This document shows positions 25,676 through 35,077 of a stretch of DNA of 64,000 bases, in pieces. The position numbers and the translations under genes were made by a program. The stretch is from NCBI RefSeq assembly GCF_000758605.1, contig NZ_CP009282.1, positions 4,216,001 to 4,280,000 of the forward strand, in the 5' to 3' direction. The stretch comes from Paenibacillus sp. FSL R5-0912. GTDB taxonomy: Bacteria; Bacillota; Bacilli; Paenibacillales; Paenibacillaceae. Positions within the stretch are counted from its first letter, which is position 1. Each line of letters begins with the position of its first letter. The notes beneath the pieces are model-generated. The model was given only the letters and a program-made list of their open reading frames with translations. It was not told the DNA's origin and did not search any database.

Positions 25676-26968
25676 TTACATGACCCGCCAGCTCACTCCG
25701 CCATTCGTAGTCTGCAGCAGGATAGATCTGCGGTCCTCTTCTTTCTGGATCAGCAGCCAGCCTACATCCTCAGAGATGAATTGCAGCTTCACTACTTCCG
25801 GATATTCCAGCAGCTTGGACTGCAGTACACTGCTGGCCGGAAGTACCGTCCAGGTCTGTCCCTGATTCATCGTCTTGTACAACAGGTTCCCCTCTAAAGA
25901 CCAGCCCGCCTGCGAGCTGAGGAATTCAGGTGCCACATGCCGGTTAATTCCCGTCATCGCCGGCCGGCTGAGGCTGATGAACTTCCAGTTCTCTCCCCCG
26001 TTTGCAGTGAAATAGCCGTTGTAGGTCATGCTGGCCTCTTTCTCTTTTTGACACCCTACAGACAGCCATCCGCTTGTATGATCCGTACCAAAGAATTCAG
26101 GTTCACCGGCAATGACCCGGTCACAGCCTCCAAAGCTCTCGTTAACCAGAAATTCAGAGCCTGCCGCCCAGGTTGCGCCTCCGTCTTTGGTGACATATAT
26201 CTTAGGCAGTGCCCCGGTCTGCAGTGTTACGAATCCTCGGCTTCCGTCCTTAAATATCATTCCGGTCGTAACGCCCGGCAGCGGAATTGTATTGTTAGGG
26301 AGATTCGGATTATACTGTTCGTTCTGCATGACCAGGGCCCAGGTAGCACCGCCGTCCTGCGTAGCATACAAGGCTTTGCTCTCTTTGGTGGAGCTGGCAT
26401 CCCAGGAAGTCATCAGCCAGCCATGGGTCGGTGAACTGAAGTAGAACGAAGACAAGGTATTGGTGTCAGGAAAAGCAGAAACTTTCCAGGTGTGTCCCCC
26501 ATCTGTCGTGCGCAGCACCACGGTCTCGGTCGTGCCGAAAGAGCTTCGTATAATCCAGCCGTTGCTTGGATCGGTGAAGAAAATCTCTTTGCCATATACC
26601 GGGTTGCTCAGAAACTGTACAGTCGTAGCCGGCGAGATATTGGCCCAGGTTTTGCCGTTATCAAGGGTCATATACATGCGCAGCTCATTTTTGGTGACGC
26701 CCCAGGCTATTCCCGCTGACGGGTTAAGCAGCCTGAAGTCTGTCAGCCGGGTCTGAATCTGATATTTCGGGGCATTCTCATTATCGACGTTCTTGGCATC
26801 CGGTGTGATGACCGTAATCATCTGCCCTTCTTCCGGCGCTTCCGTCGGCTGCGGGGGCTGGGAAGGCTCGGGAGCGGGAGCAGAAGAACAAGCCGAGAGA
26901 ATAAGTAAGGTCAGGAGAAGCAGCAGCCCCCTTCTCAGAACCTTGTAACCTGAAGCTGTGGATGACAA
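25676..26968 (-). CDS. Beta-propeller (BNR/YCF48-like) lipoprotein
   Basis: 430 residues starting at TTG 26968 after GAGGAGAGAG. A signal peptide ends in lipobox LLILSACSS, then a Pro/Glu-rich linker. The rest is a propeller of repeated blades with Asp-box motifs: LDNGKTWANI, TDGGHTWKV, QDGGATWALV, KDGGATWAAG, NGGENWKFI, MNQGQTWTV and TNGGVSWRVM. Such WxxG/S...D.G..W blades are seen in YCF48/photosystem assembly-like and sialidase-fold proteins. It is surface-anchored; its ligand is unknown. It is the first gene past its own promoter, convergent with nothing nearby. Confidence 0.8.
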   Translation of the reverse strand: MSSTASGYKVLRRGLLLLLTLLILSACSSAPAPEPSQPPQPTEAPEEGQMITVITPDAKNVDNENAPKYQIQTRLTDFRLLNPSAGIAWGVTKNELRMYMTLDNGKTWANISPATTVQFLSNPVYGKEIFFTDPSNGWIIRSSFGTTETVVLRTTDGGHTWKVSAFPDTNTLSSFYFSSPTHGWLMTSWDASSTKESKALYATQDGGATWALVMQNEQYNPNLPNNTIPLPGVTTGMIFKDGSRGFVTLQTGALPKIYVTKDGGATWAAGSEFLVNESFGGCDRVIAGEPEFFGTDHTSGWLSVGCQKEKEASMTYNGYFTANGGENWKFISLSRPAMTGINRHVAPEFLSSQAGWSLEGNLLYKTMNQGQTWTVLPASSVLQSKLLEYPEVVKLQFISEDVGWLLIQKEEDRRSILLQTTNGGVSWRVM

Positions 26969-27002
26969 TGCTCTCTCTCCTCTTCCCGTTAATCCGTTAT
27001 TT

Positions 27003-28388
27003 CTATTTCTTCGTATTTAAATTACTGCGTTTGTATCCGTACAGACCGTAGATTAGCAGTCCTACCGCAAGCCAAATCAGGAAGCCCATCCAAGTTTCTC
27101 TTCCCAGATTATACATTAGATACCCGCAGGCCGCTGCACTAAGGAGCGGAATAAAGGGAACCCAGGGAACCTTAAAGCCTCTTCTGAGATCCGTTTTCGT
27201 ACGGCGGAGCACAATAACACCCAGCGAAACCACAAGGAAGGCGAATAAGGTCCCGATACTGGTCAGATTGGCCAGCCGGTCAAGCGGGACGAAGCCGGTA
27301 AGAACAGCAATCAGTCCGCCGACCATCCATGTGCTGCGCACCGGTGTATGTGTTCTGGGGCTGACCTTGGACAAGCTCTGCGGCAGCAATCCGTCACGGG
27401 AAATAGCAAACAGCAGACGGGTCTGTCCGAACAGCATTACCAGCAGCACGGTAGTCATCCCGGCAATCGCACCTACAGAGATCAGACCGGCAATCATATT
27501 CTGGTCAACGAACCGCAGGGCGAACGATACCGGATCACTTACATTGAGGTTCTGATATGGCACGATCCCTGTAAGTACTAAGGATACAGCGATATAGAGC
27601 ACGGTACAGATCGCAAGCGACGAGATAATACCGATCGGAAGATCGCGCTGTGGACGCTTCACTTCTTCCGCAGCAGTCGAAATGGCATCAAATCCGATAT
27701 AGGCAAAAAATACGGTTGCCGCACCATTCACTACACCATGGAAACCAAACGGCAGGAATGGCGTCCAGTTCTCCGGCTTCACATAGAACATACCGGTGAC
27801 AATAAACAGCAGCACCACTGATATTTTGATCACAACCATCACTGCATTGAAACGGGCGGTCTCCTTGACCCCACGTGTCAGCAGGTAAGAAATAAGCAGG
27901 ATAATAATAACTGCGGGTAAATTAATAATGGTTCCTGTATCTGCATTATACGCCCCTGACAAAGCGGTGGGCAAATGAATGCCGAAGCCTTCCAGCAGTC
28001 CCTGGAAATAACCGGACCACCCACTGCTTACCGCTGCTGCGGCTACGCCGTATTCGAGCACCAGATCCCATCCGAGAATCCAGGCCAGCAGTTCACCGAA
28101 GGCGACATAGCTGTATGCATAAGCGCTGCCGGATACGGGCAGTGTAGAAGCAAATTCGGAGTAACACAGTGCCGACAACACACAGGCAAAGCCGGCGATA
28201 ATGAAGGATAGCACAAGTCCGGGGCCTGCATGCTCCGCAGCAGCCACTCCCGTCATTACAAAAATTCCGGTGCCGATAATGGCCCCTACACCGAGCATGG
28301 TCAGATCCATTGCACCCAGTGTCTTGCTAAGTTTCTCCGCTCCGGTATTCTCTGGAATAGCCAGCGGTTTTTTGCGGAATAAATCCAT
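27003..28388 (-). CDS. Cationic/branched amino acid permease (APC, YfnA-like)
   Basis: 461 residues from ATG 28388 (AGGAGC upstream) with twelve to thirteen membrane helices. The first-helix motif GVGAIIGTGIFVMTGVAA and FAYIGFDAISTAAEEVKRPQRDLPIGI are typical of the CAT-type amino acid transporter group. It imports amino acids with protons; specificity is unknown. It lies 35 bp upstream of the propeller lipoprotein gene on the same strand. Confidence 0.9.
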   Translation of the reverse strand: MDLFRKKPLAIPENTGAEKLSKTLGAMDLTMLGVGAIIGTGIFVMTGVAAAEHAGPGLVLSFIIAGFACVLSALCYSEFASTLPVSGSAYAYSYVAFGELLAWILGWDLVLEYGVAAAAVSSGWSGYFQGLLEGFGIHLPTALSGAYNADTGTIINLPAVIIILLISYLLTRGVKETARFNAVMVVIKISVVLLFIVTGMFYVKPENWTPFLPFGFHGVVNGAATVFFAYIGFDAISTAAEEVKRPQRDLPIGIISSLAICTVLYIAVSLVLTGIVPYQNLNVSDPVSFALRFVDQNMIAGLISVGAIAGMTTVLLVMLFGQTRLLFAISRDGLLPQSLSKVSPRTHTPVRSTWMVGGLIAVLTGFVPLDRLANLTSIGTLFAFLVVSLGVIVLRRTKTDLRRGFKVPWVPFIPLLSAAACGYLMYNLGRETWMGFLIWLAVGLLIYGLYGYKRSNLNTKK

Positions 28389-28655
28389 TCTGAAATTCGC
28401 TCCTGTCAAATGGTTGAGTGGATAATAAGAAATACATTGTTAGCATGCCCGTTTTGGGGTAATGGATTAAAAGTGGACAGCTTGAAAACACTATTCCTAG
28501 AGATTATGATGGATAAGATTGGACCGTAAGTGGAAGCGGCTTTGCCTTCCTTCTATAGGATGGTACCGTTTCAGCAAGAAATATAAGGAGGAATGATGGT
28601 GTTTAACACATAAACCCTTATATTTCAAAATTCGAAAGCTGGAGGAGATCTAACA

Positions 28656-29579
28656 ATGGCCCCATTTAAGCCCAATCGTGTCGTAGTGATCGGCACCGGT
28701 GCAGTCGGAACAACGACAGCCTATACGCTGCTGCTGCGTAAGCGCATGCCCGAACTAGTACTCATCGATGTGAACCATCAGAAGGCGCTTGGTGAAGCGC
28801 TGGATATGAACCATGGCATGCCATTTGTCGGCGGTGTGAAGCTGTGGGCCGGCACCTATGAGGACTGCAAGGAAGCGGACATCATCATCGTCACTGCCGG
28901 AGCCTCCCAGAAGCCTGGTGAAACCCGGATCGACCTGCTGCGCAAGAACATCTCGATCTTCAAAGATATTATCCAAAAAATCACGAAATACAATCATCAC
29001 GCTATCCTGCTGATTGCCACAAATCCGGTCGATATTCTGTCCTATGCCACCTTGAAGATCAGCGGCTTCGACCGCAGACGGGTTATCGGTTCCGGTACTG
29101 TACTGGACAGTGCCCGCTTCCGATACCTGATTGGGCTTCATAAGGAAATCGATCCGCGCAGTATCCATGGACAGATCATCGGTGAACATGGCGATTCCGA
29201 GCTGCCGGTCTGGAGTCTCGCCAATGTCGCGGGAATTGATCTGGGCTTCGATGAAGCGGAACGTAATGAGATCTTCGATGACACCAAGAATGCCGCCTAC
29301 GAGATTATAGATGCCAAAGGATCTACCTCCTATGCCATCGCACTGGCTCTGGACCGGATTGTCGCTTCCATCCTGAATAATGAAGGCTCCGTCCTGAATG
29401 TATCTACACTGCTGAACAATTACAACGGCGTGTCAGATGTGTTCCTCGGTGCTCCGTGTGTCGTAGACCGTTCCGGTGTGCGTGAAGTGCTTGACCTTCC
29501 GCTCAGCAACGAGGAGCAGCTTCTCTTCCAGCAGTCCGCAGATAAGCTCAAAGGTGAGATCGCCAAGCTGGAGCTTTAA
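28656..29579 (+). CDS. ldh: L-lactate dehydrogenase
   Basis: 307 residues with the NAD-binding GTGAVGTTTAY, the Arg-bearing substrate loop (ASQKPGETRIDLL), the catalytic His in GEHGDSELPVWS and the NPVDI segment. The Gln in ASQKPGETR favours lactate over malate. It reduces pyruvate to lactate, regenerating NAD during fermentation. GGAGGAG precedes the ATG. A short frame (MMVFNT) with AAGGAGG lies in the leader around 28591. It is divergent from the permease gene. Confidence 0.94.
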   Translation: MAPFKPNRVVVIGTGAVGTTTAYTLLLRKRMPELVLIDVNHQKALGEALDMNHGMPFVGGVKLWAGTYEDCKEADIIIVTAGASQKPGETRIDLLRKNISIFKDIIQKITKYNHHAILLIATNPVDILSYATLKISGFDRRRVIGSGTVLDSARFRYLIGLHKEIDPRSIHGQIIGEHGDSELPVWSLANVAGIDLGFDEAERNEIFDDTKNAAYEIIDAKGSTSYAIALALDRIVASILNNEGSVLNVSTLLNNYNGVSDVFLGAPCVVDRSGVREVLDLPLSNEEQLLFQQSADKLKGEIAKLEL

Positions 29580-29599
29580 TATCAGCGCATGGACAAGCC

Positions 29600-29634
29600 A
29601 GCCGCCAATCCGTTTGGGATTGGCGGCTATTTTA
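29600..29634 (+). terminator. Terminator of ldh
   Basis: AGCCGCCAATCC / GGATTGGCGGCT with a GTTT loop then ATTTTA, 20 bp past the ldh stop. Confidence 0.85.
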
Positions 29635-29947
29635 CTTATAGGAAGAGATTCAAGATACAGACTCTGCTTCTTCTCCAGCCGCCTTACCATCAGACGTGCG
29701 AAGACGCGTTAACCAATTAAAGTCAAAATCGCCGTCCAGCTTATCAACTTATTTTATCCATGGTTTAATCGTTGTGTCTGCGACTTCGAGGCTTGTCCCT
29801 CTGCGCCTTCTACTCTGAATAATAACCCCTTCTCATGGTAGCAATTCACGGCGGTGTTGTCATTATAAAAATGCACATTCCGTGTGATTTATGCGTTATG
29901 TTTTGAACAATAGTTCATAGTGTGTATTGACGCTGTTAGCCCCAGGT
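29635..29947. other. Intergenic stretch without recognisable gene
   Basis: About 310 bp between the ldh terminator and the end of the integrase gene. I find no frame with a ribosome site, no tRNA and no repeat that would be an attachment site. Confidence 0.5.
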
Positions 29948-30880
29948 TCACAAATCACCGCTGCCTGTCTTATACGGCATACCGATCTGCAGTCTGGACA
30001 TAGCTTCTTCCTTCTCACGGTTCGTAATATGTGTGTATACAGTGGTCGTCTGGATCGAGGAATGGCCCAGCAGCTCCTGCACCGTGCGCAGATCCGCTCC
30101 CTTGCGCAGCAGCATGGTGGCAAAGGAGTGCCGCAGCTTATGGCTGGAGTACGGCCGGCGCTGGGACGAAGGCACTTCACTCTGGAAGCGGCTGAATGTA
30201 TCCGCAGCAATCCCTTGGATGCCGCGGATGGAGAGCCGGCGGCCTTTTTGCGAGATGAACATCGCCTCCTCCTTGCTGTGCCAAGGATTAAGCCGGTCCG
30301 TCAGCGCCTGGTCAAGATACGGGGCAATATCCTCAGGAACCGGGACGTTGCGCCATTTGCGTCCTTTGCCGAAGACACGCAGTGAACGTCTCTCTACATT
30401 ATAATCACTCTGATTCAGCGTGTGTACTTCCCCTACCCGCAGCCCCATATACGACATCAGCAAAAAAACAGCCAGATTGCGGCTTCTGTATTTGCCGTCT
30501 ACCGCTGACAGAAACCGCTGCAGGTCTTGTTCATCCAGATAGACAGGCTCACGGTTTTTTTCGGTTTTGGACTTCTTGATTCCGGAAGCCGGGTTGATAT
30601 TCAGCAGCTCCAGCTCCGTCAGCGCCTTGAAGAGGCAGCTTATTGACGCATGCTTGCGGTTTCGTGTCGCATCACTTACCCCGCGTTCCCGCACCGAAGT
30701 CAGATAGGAGACAACCTGCAGTTTTTTTACAGTACCCAGCTCCCGTCCGTTCAGACTGCCCAGAAATTCCCGTACATCAGCAAGATAGGATTTCTGCGTA
30801 TATGCTGTGTAGCCGGCGTCCTTCATCCAGATCAGGAAGGCATCCAGCTCTTCTTCATATTCAAGCTCCGGCTCATTCAT
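29948..30880 (-). CDS. Tyrosine recombinase/integrase (XerC/D-like)
   Basis: 310 residues from ATG 30880 (AGGAGGAG upstream). A SAM-like N-terminal core-binding domain (LDAFLIWMKDAGYTAYTQKS) precedes a full catalytic domain: first Arg in YMGLRVGEVHTL, HKLRHSFAT, LGHSSIQTT and nucleophile Tyr in VYTHI. Its start overlaps the LysR stop (ATGA), an odd partner. No mobile-element genes or repeat ends flank it, so a chromosomal housekeeping or orphan role is likely. Xer-family rather than phage integrase by size. Confidence 0.88.
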   Translation of the reverse strand: MNEPELEYEEELDAFLIWMKDAGYTAYTQKSYLADVREFLGSLNGRELGTVKKLQVVSYLTSVRERGVSDATRNRKHASISCLFKALTELELLNINPASGIKKSKTEKNREPVYLDEQDLQRFLSAVDGKYRSRNLAVFLLMSYMGLRVGEVHTLNQSDYNVERRSLRVFGKGRKWRNVPVPEDIAPYLDQALTDRLNPWHSKEEAMFISQKGRRLSIRGIQGIAADTFSRFQSEVPSSQRRPYSSHKLRHSFATMLLRKGADLRTVQELLGHSSIQTTTVYTHITNREKEEAMSRLQIGMPYKTGSGDL

Positions 30881-31791
30881 GCCCTGTGCTCCTCCTCTTC
30901 CCTCCACCTTACAGCATGCTTCTGCACCGTTCCAAGAAACTCACTTAACGCTGGGGATTTCCACTTTTTGCTGTGATATGCAATTTGGGTCGCTACCCGC
31001 TGTGATTCATCATTCCAGTTCAGCCTGCCCAGCTTGCCTTCCGCCAATTCCCTGCGGACCGTAATCATCGGCAGGAATGAGATACCGAGTCCTGCCATTA
31101 CGCATTGCTTGATCGCTTCAATGCTCCAGAACTCCAGATTCGGATCGGGGAATACTCCATAACTGTTCAGATGCCGCTCAAATAAGGTGCGGTAGGTGCA
31201 GCCTGTTTCCGTATGCAGAATCGTAACATTTTTAAGATGCAAAGGATGTACTTCTTCCAATTCCAGCAGCGGGTGATCGAGCGGAGCGACCAGCGTCATG
31301 ACTTCATGGATCAGCGTGTCACAGTACATCTCCTTATATTCCGTCTCCGGTTGGAGAAGAAAGGCTAGATCAAGCTCTCCTGAGCGGACGAACTCCGTCA
31401 GTTCCCAGCAGGCTCCCGGCTTCAGCGTAATCTGCACCTGCGGGTGCCGGCTGCGGAATTCCTTGATAATGCCCGGGAGGCGGAAGGCCGCCAAAGATTC
31501 AGGTGCACCAATCCGCAGCGAACCGGATATTTCCGTCTCCGACCGCAGGGCGTTCTCGGCCATCGTGTGCATCTTGGAGATTTCCTGGGCATACGGCAAG
31601 AGACGGCGGCCGGCATCGGTGAGAATGATCTTTTTGCTGATCCGGTCAAACAGGGGCTGCTCCAGTTCTGCCTCCAGCGCCTGTATCTGTGCGGTAATGC
31701 TGGACTGGGCGTAATCAAGCTTCTGGGCCGCGCGGGTAAAGCTGCCGGTCTCAACTACAACGAGAAAGGTGAACAGATGCTTAGACTCCAT
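30877..31791 (-). CDS. LysR-family transcriptional regulator
   Basis: 304 residues with the N-terminal winged helix (FLVVVETGSFTRAAQKLDYAQSSITAQIQALE) and a C-terminal effector domain beginning LRIGAPESLAAFRLP. It is divergent from an amino acid exporter-like permease across 117 bp holding a dyad, so control of that permease is the likely role. The 3' end overlaps the integrase start. Confidence 0.92.
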   Translation of the reverse strand: MESKHLFTFLVVVETGSFTRAAQKLDYAQSSITAQIQALEAELEQPLFDRISKKIILTDAGRRLLPYAQEISKMHTMAENALRSETEISGSLRIGAPESLAAFRLPGIIKEFRSRHPQVQITLKPGACWELTEFVRSGELDLAFLLQPETEYKEMYCDTLIHEVMTLVAPLDHPLLELEEVHPLHLKNVTILHTETGCTYRTLFERHLNSYGVFPDPNLEFWSIEAIKQCVMAGLGISFLPMITVRRELAEGKLGRLNWNDESQRVATQIAYHSKKWKSPALSEFLGTVQKHAVRWREEEEHRA

Positions 31792-31811
31792 AGTACCTCC
31801 TTCAACCTATC

Positions 31812-31840
31812 GGTTATTCGAATCGATTCCATTCGATAAT
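31812..31840. promoter_or_regulatory. Likely LysR operator dyad
   Basis: TTATTCGA..11 bp..TCGATAA inverted repeat between the divergent LysR and permease genes, of the T-N11-A kind used by LysR regulators. Confidence 0.5.
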
Positions 31841-31908
31841 TCCGTTTTTCCAATGGATCTATTATCTGATACTCTATATTTAAATACAAGGAAAGCGGGA
31901 CTATTTAT

Positions 31909-33225
31909 ATGAAGGAAAATAAATCATTACAACGGAATATCGGGATGCCACAGGCTATTGCCCTGTACATAGGAGCCGTCCTCGGCTCAGGTGTGTTAAT
32001 CGTACCCGGACTGGCAGCGGAGATGGCTGGACCGGCTTCTCTGCTGGCTTGGGGATTCATGACCCTGCTGATTCTCCCGCTTGCGCTGTCCATGGGTCTG
32101 CTCTCGGCCAAATTCCCTAATGCCGGCGGAGTATCCCACTTTGTCACCCTGGCCTTCGGCCCTAAGGCAGGTGCACTGGTTGGCTGGTTCTTCCTCATGT
32201 CCGTGCCGATTGGCGGTCCTGTCGCTGCACTGACCGGAGCGGGGTATATGACAGCCGCCATGGGCTGGGGCGATCCGGCCAGAATTGCCATCGCTGCAGG
32301 AATGCTGGCCATTGGCCTGATTGTCAACTGGATCGGGATGAAAGTGGCCGGGAAAGTACAAATCGCCGTGGTTATCGCGATTGTTGCCGTGCTGGTCTTC
32401 TCTTTTGCTGCGGCTCTGCCAAGAATGGAGAGCGTCCACTTCACACCGTTTGTTCCGCATGGCTGGATGAGTGTCGGGCAGGCGGCAGCGATTCTCTTCT
32501 GGTGCTTCATCGGCTGGGAGGCCGTTTCGCATCTGTCTGAAGAATTCAAGGACCCGCAGCGCGCTGCCGTCAAGGGTGTGACCATTGCTGCGGTCATTGT
32601 CGGAGTCCTCTATTTCCTCTCGGCACTTGCTACAGTCGGTACGCAGAGCTATCTGCGGGGAGGAGCCGACTCATCTCTGGTCTGGATCATCAGCCAGCCG
32701 CTTGGAGCCTGGGGCGGATTCATTGCCGGACTCACCGGATTATTCATCTGTACGGCGACGATTATTGCCTATTCAAGCGCTGCATCGCGTGTAGCTTATG
32801 CCTTGTCACGGCAGGGATATGCCCCGAAATGGATGGGCCGCTTATCGGACCGTTATCAGACACCCGTCGGAGCGATCGGCTTCCTGACCCTCTGCTTCGC
32901 AGCAGTGTTATCGCTCTACGGTAGCGGCCTGCTCTCGATTACGACACTGATTAAATTCCCCAATGCCACCTTCATCCTCACCTATATTGGCGGTTGTGCT
33001 GCAGGAATCCGCCTCTTGCGGGGCAGCCGGGCAGGCGTGATGATCAGCTGGATTTCTTTTGCCGCAACGGTAGCCGTGTTTCCGTTCACAGGCTGGGCGA
33101 TCGTGTATCCGCTGCTGATCACACTGTTGTTTGTTCTGGTGGATTATTTAAGACAGGCACGTAAACGTGAAGGGAATAATCCTGTAGCTACGGATGCAGA
33201 AGAGATTTCCCGGCACGCATTATAA
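31909..33225 (+). CDS. APC-family permease (YjeH-like amino acid exporter)
   Basis: 438 residues, about twelve helices. The start MPQAIALYIGAVLGSGVLIV and the AGGVSHFVTLAFGP and FWCFIGWEAVSHLSEEFKDP segments resemble E. coli YjeH, an exporter of methionine and branched-chain amino acids. Divergent from a LysR gene, which may activate it. Terminator follows. Substrate inferred only from the family. Confidence 0.85.
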   Translation: MKENKSLQRNIGMPQAIALYIGAVLGSGVLIVPGLAAEMAGPASLLAWGFMTLLILPLALSMGLLSAKFPNAGGVSHFVTLAFGPKAGALVGWFFLMSVPIGGPVAALTGAGYMTAAMGWGDPARIAIAAGMLAIGLIVNWIGMKVAGKVQIAVVIAIVAVLVFSFAAALPRMESVHFTPFVPHGWMSVGQAAAILFWCFIGWEAVSHLSEEFKDPQRAAVKGVTIAAVIVGVLYFLSALATVGTQSYLRGGADSSLVWIISQPLGAWGGFIAGLTGLFICTATIIAYSSAASRVAYALSRQGYAPKWMGRLSDRYQTPVGAIGFLTLCFAAVLSLYGSGLLSITTLIKFPNATFILTYIGGCAAGIRLLRGSRAGVMISWISFAATVAVFPFTGWAIVYPLLITLLFVLVDYLRQARKREGNNPVATDAEEISRHAL

Positions 33226-33238
33226 GAACGCTTAAAAG

Positions 33239-33286
33239 AAACAGGCCGCACTCCTCCTTAATTGGACGATGCAGCCTGTTTTTTCT
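33239..33286 (+). terminator. Terminator of the YjeH-like gene
   Basis: AACAGGCCGCA / TGCAGCCTGTT hairpin then TTTTTTC. Confidence 0.75.
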
Positions 33287-33415
33287 ATATGAGCGGCGGA
33301 GTTTCCAGCCCCTGACGAGGGTCTTCCGTTCGCTTTACGTTTCAGAAAAGTGTCAGATGGTTATGGATGAAGGAGAGCCTGACTTAAACCAGATCTAAGA
33401 AGGAGACTATAAACC

Positions 33416-34366
33416 ATGCCTGAAGACAACAAAATTGTTCTTGAGCCCGCAGCCCAGAAATTCGCTGATGACAACTCCGAGCCTCCCTTTCTGCCCGACC
33501 TTGGGCCTGGGAAAGGCCGCGAAACTGTAAATACAGTCCAATCCAGTGAAATATTCAAGCCCGAAGCCGATATTCAGGATCTGACGGTATCCGGCGGCCC
33601 TGGTGGTGAGGTGAAGGTACGCATTGTCCGTCCTATCGGCTCTGCTTCTAACTCTCTTCCGGTCATACTCTATATTCATGGAGCCGGCTGGGTATTCGGC
33701 AACAGCCATACGCATGACCGCTTAATCCGCGAGCTGGCCGTTGGTGCCGAAGCTGCCGTCGTTTTCCCGGAGTACAGCCTCTCTCCCGAAGCCAAATATC
33801 CTACAGCCATTGAAGAAATCTACGCTGTACTGGAATGGATCGCCCAAGAAGGCTCCACATACGGATTAGATGCGTCCAAGCTTAGTGTTGCCGGAGACAG
33901 TGTAGGCGGCAATATGACTGCGGCCATCACACTGATGGCCAAGGAACGCAGCGGCCCGGCAATCTCCAAGCAGCTGCTGTTCTATCCGGTAACCGATGCT
34001 GCCTTCGATACAGAATCGTATCACCTGTTCGCCGAAGGATATTTCCTGCAGCGCACCGGCATGAAATGGTTCTGGGATCAATATACCACTGATCCGGAGG
34101 AGCGGGCACAGATTACCGCTTCCCCGCTGCGGGCCAGCCTGGAGCAGCTTAGCGGTCTGCCGGAAGCCTTAATCATCACTGGCGAAGCAGATGTGCTGCG
34201 GGATGAGGGCGAAGCCTACGCTGCCAAACTCCGCGAAGCTGGAGTACCAGTTACGGCAGTCCGGTTCCAGGGCATCATCCACGACTTCGTGATGCTTAAC
34301 GCCCTGGCAGAGACCCATGCCAACAAAGGGGCCCTGCTGCTGGCAACGGCCTGGCTCAAGCAATAA
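33416..34366 (+). CDS. Alpha/beta hydrolase (HSL-family esterase)
   Basis: 316 residues. The oxyanion motif is HGAGWVFGN (HGGGW-like, with Ala in place of the second Gly), nucleophile Ser in GDSVGGNMT, acid Asp in TGEADVLRDEG and His in GIIHDFVML. This is the hormone-sensitive-lipase type that cleaves short acyl esters. AAGGAG precedes the ATG. No signal peptide. It stands alone between two terminators. Confidence 0.9.
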   Translation: MPEDNKIVLEPAAQKFADDNSEPPFLPDLGPGKGRETVNTVQSSEIFKPEADIQDLTVSGGPGGEVKVRIVRPIGSASNSLPVILYIHGAGWVFGNSHTHDRLIRELAVGAEAAVVFPEYSLSPEAKYPTAIEEIYAVLEWIAQEGSTYGLDASKLSVAGDSVGGNMTAAITLMAKERSGPAISKQLLFYPVTDAAFDTESYHLFAEGYFLQRTGMKWFWDQYTTDPEERAQITASPLRASLEQLSGLPEALIITGEADVLRDEGEAYAAKLREAGVPVTAVRFQGIIHDFVMLNALAETHANKGALLLATAWLKQ

Positions 34367-34400
34367 AGATTACGTTAAAATACGAAATCACATAATAATG

Positions 34401-34450
34401 AAAACAGCGGCAGCCATGGATGATATACATCCAGAACTGCCGCTGTTTTA
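34401..34450. terminator. Bidirectional terminator between convergent genes
   Basis: AAAACAGCGGCAG / CTGCCGCTGTTTT arms around a 23-nt loop, with T-runs on both strands. Confidence 0.8.
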
Positions 34451-34496
34451 TTGAATTAGACTGGTTCCCAGTGGTCAAATGATGGAGATAAATGCG

Positions 34497-34853
34497 CTAC
34501 TTCCGCTGGGAATAGAACTCTGCCGCTTTGACCAGCATGTCCTTCAGTGAGCTGAAGGAGGTAGTTTTCGTGACATGCTCGTTCAGCTGATCCTGCGGCA
34601 GCGCCTTCAGCTCCTCTGCTGATCCGGCAGAGAACCCTCCACTCTGCAACAGCTCGGTCAGTGACTCGAACGGAGTGAACTGTTGCAGAAAAGAACCCGA
34701 CAGCAGTTGATCCAGCGGCAGCTTCTCCAGGAGCTGATCGACAGGCAGCTGGTCTAGCGGAAGCTTTTGCAGCAGCTCACCGACTCCGCCCTCTTTGAAT
34801 GTCTCAACTAATCCTTGTATTTTATCGCCAAAGCCTCCGAAATTGAATCCCAT
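34497..34853 (-). CDS. Hypothetical repeat protein (118 aa)
   Basis: A small soluble protein with Gly/Phe-rich head (MGFNFGGFGDKIQGL) and a run of near-identical units of five to seven residues (LPLDQL, PVDQLLEK, LPLDQLLSG at residues 31-52) that would form amphipathic turns. GGAGG precedes the ATG. No family is recognised. One of the 26-bp palindromes lies 70 bp upstream, in its promoter region. Confidence 0.65.
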   Translation of the reverse strand: MGFNFGGFGDKIQGLVETFKEGGVGELLQKLPLDQLPVDQLLEKLPLDQLLSGSFLQQFTPFESLTELLQSGGFSAGSAEELKALPQDQLNEHVTKTTSFSSLKDMLVKAAEFYSQRK

Positions 34854-34920
34854 AAAGGCAACCTCCTGATAACTGTAGTTGCTCCTTATTACCCTAAATA
34901 CCGCTCAGTGAATTACCAAG

Positions 34921-34944
34921 TTAACATAATACATATTATGTTAC
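34921..34944. repeat. 26-bp palindrome family, copy 1
   Basis: TAACATAAT-ACAT-ATTATGTTA, perfect 9-bp arms, between the repeat-protein gene and the propeller gene. See copies at 42062, 44339 and 46810. Confidence 0.65.
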
Positions 34945-35077
34945 ATTATAGCTATGATTATAGTTATCGTTGTGGCTGTACCTTTGGTTACAATATTGTC
35001 TTCCTTATTTTAGCAACCTATCCTTCCACCCGGCGTCTTACTATTTAGAATAAGACCACATCAAGGAGATGACTCAG

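Noticed and set aside
28591..28612. Six-codon leader (MMVFNT) before ldh
   Set aside because: AAGGAGG is too close to the first ATG; not enough to claim a regulatory peptide.
29948..30880. Prophage or integrative element
   Set aside because: No phage, conjugation or attachment-site evidence next to the integrase; gene content around it is ordinary.
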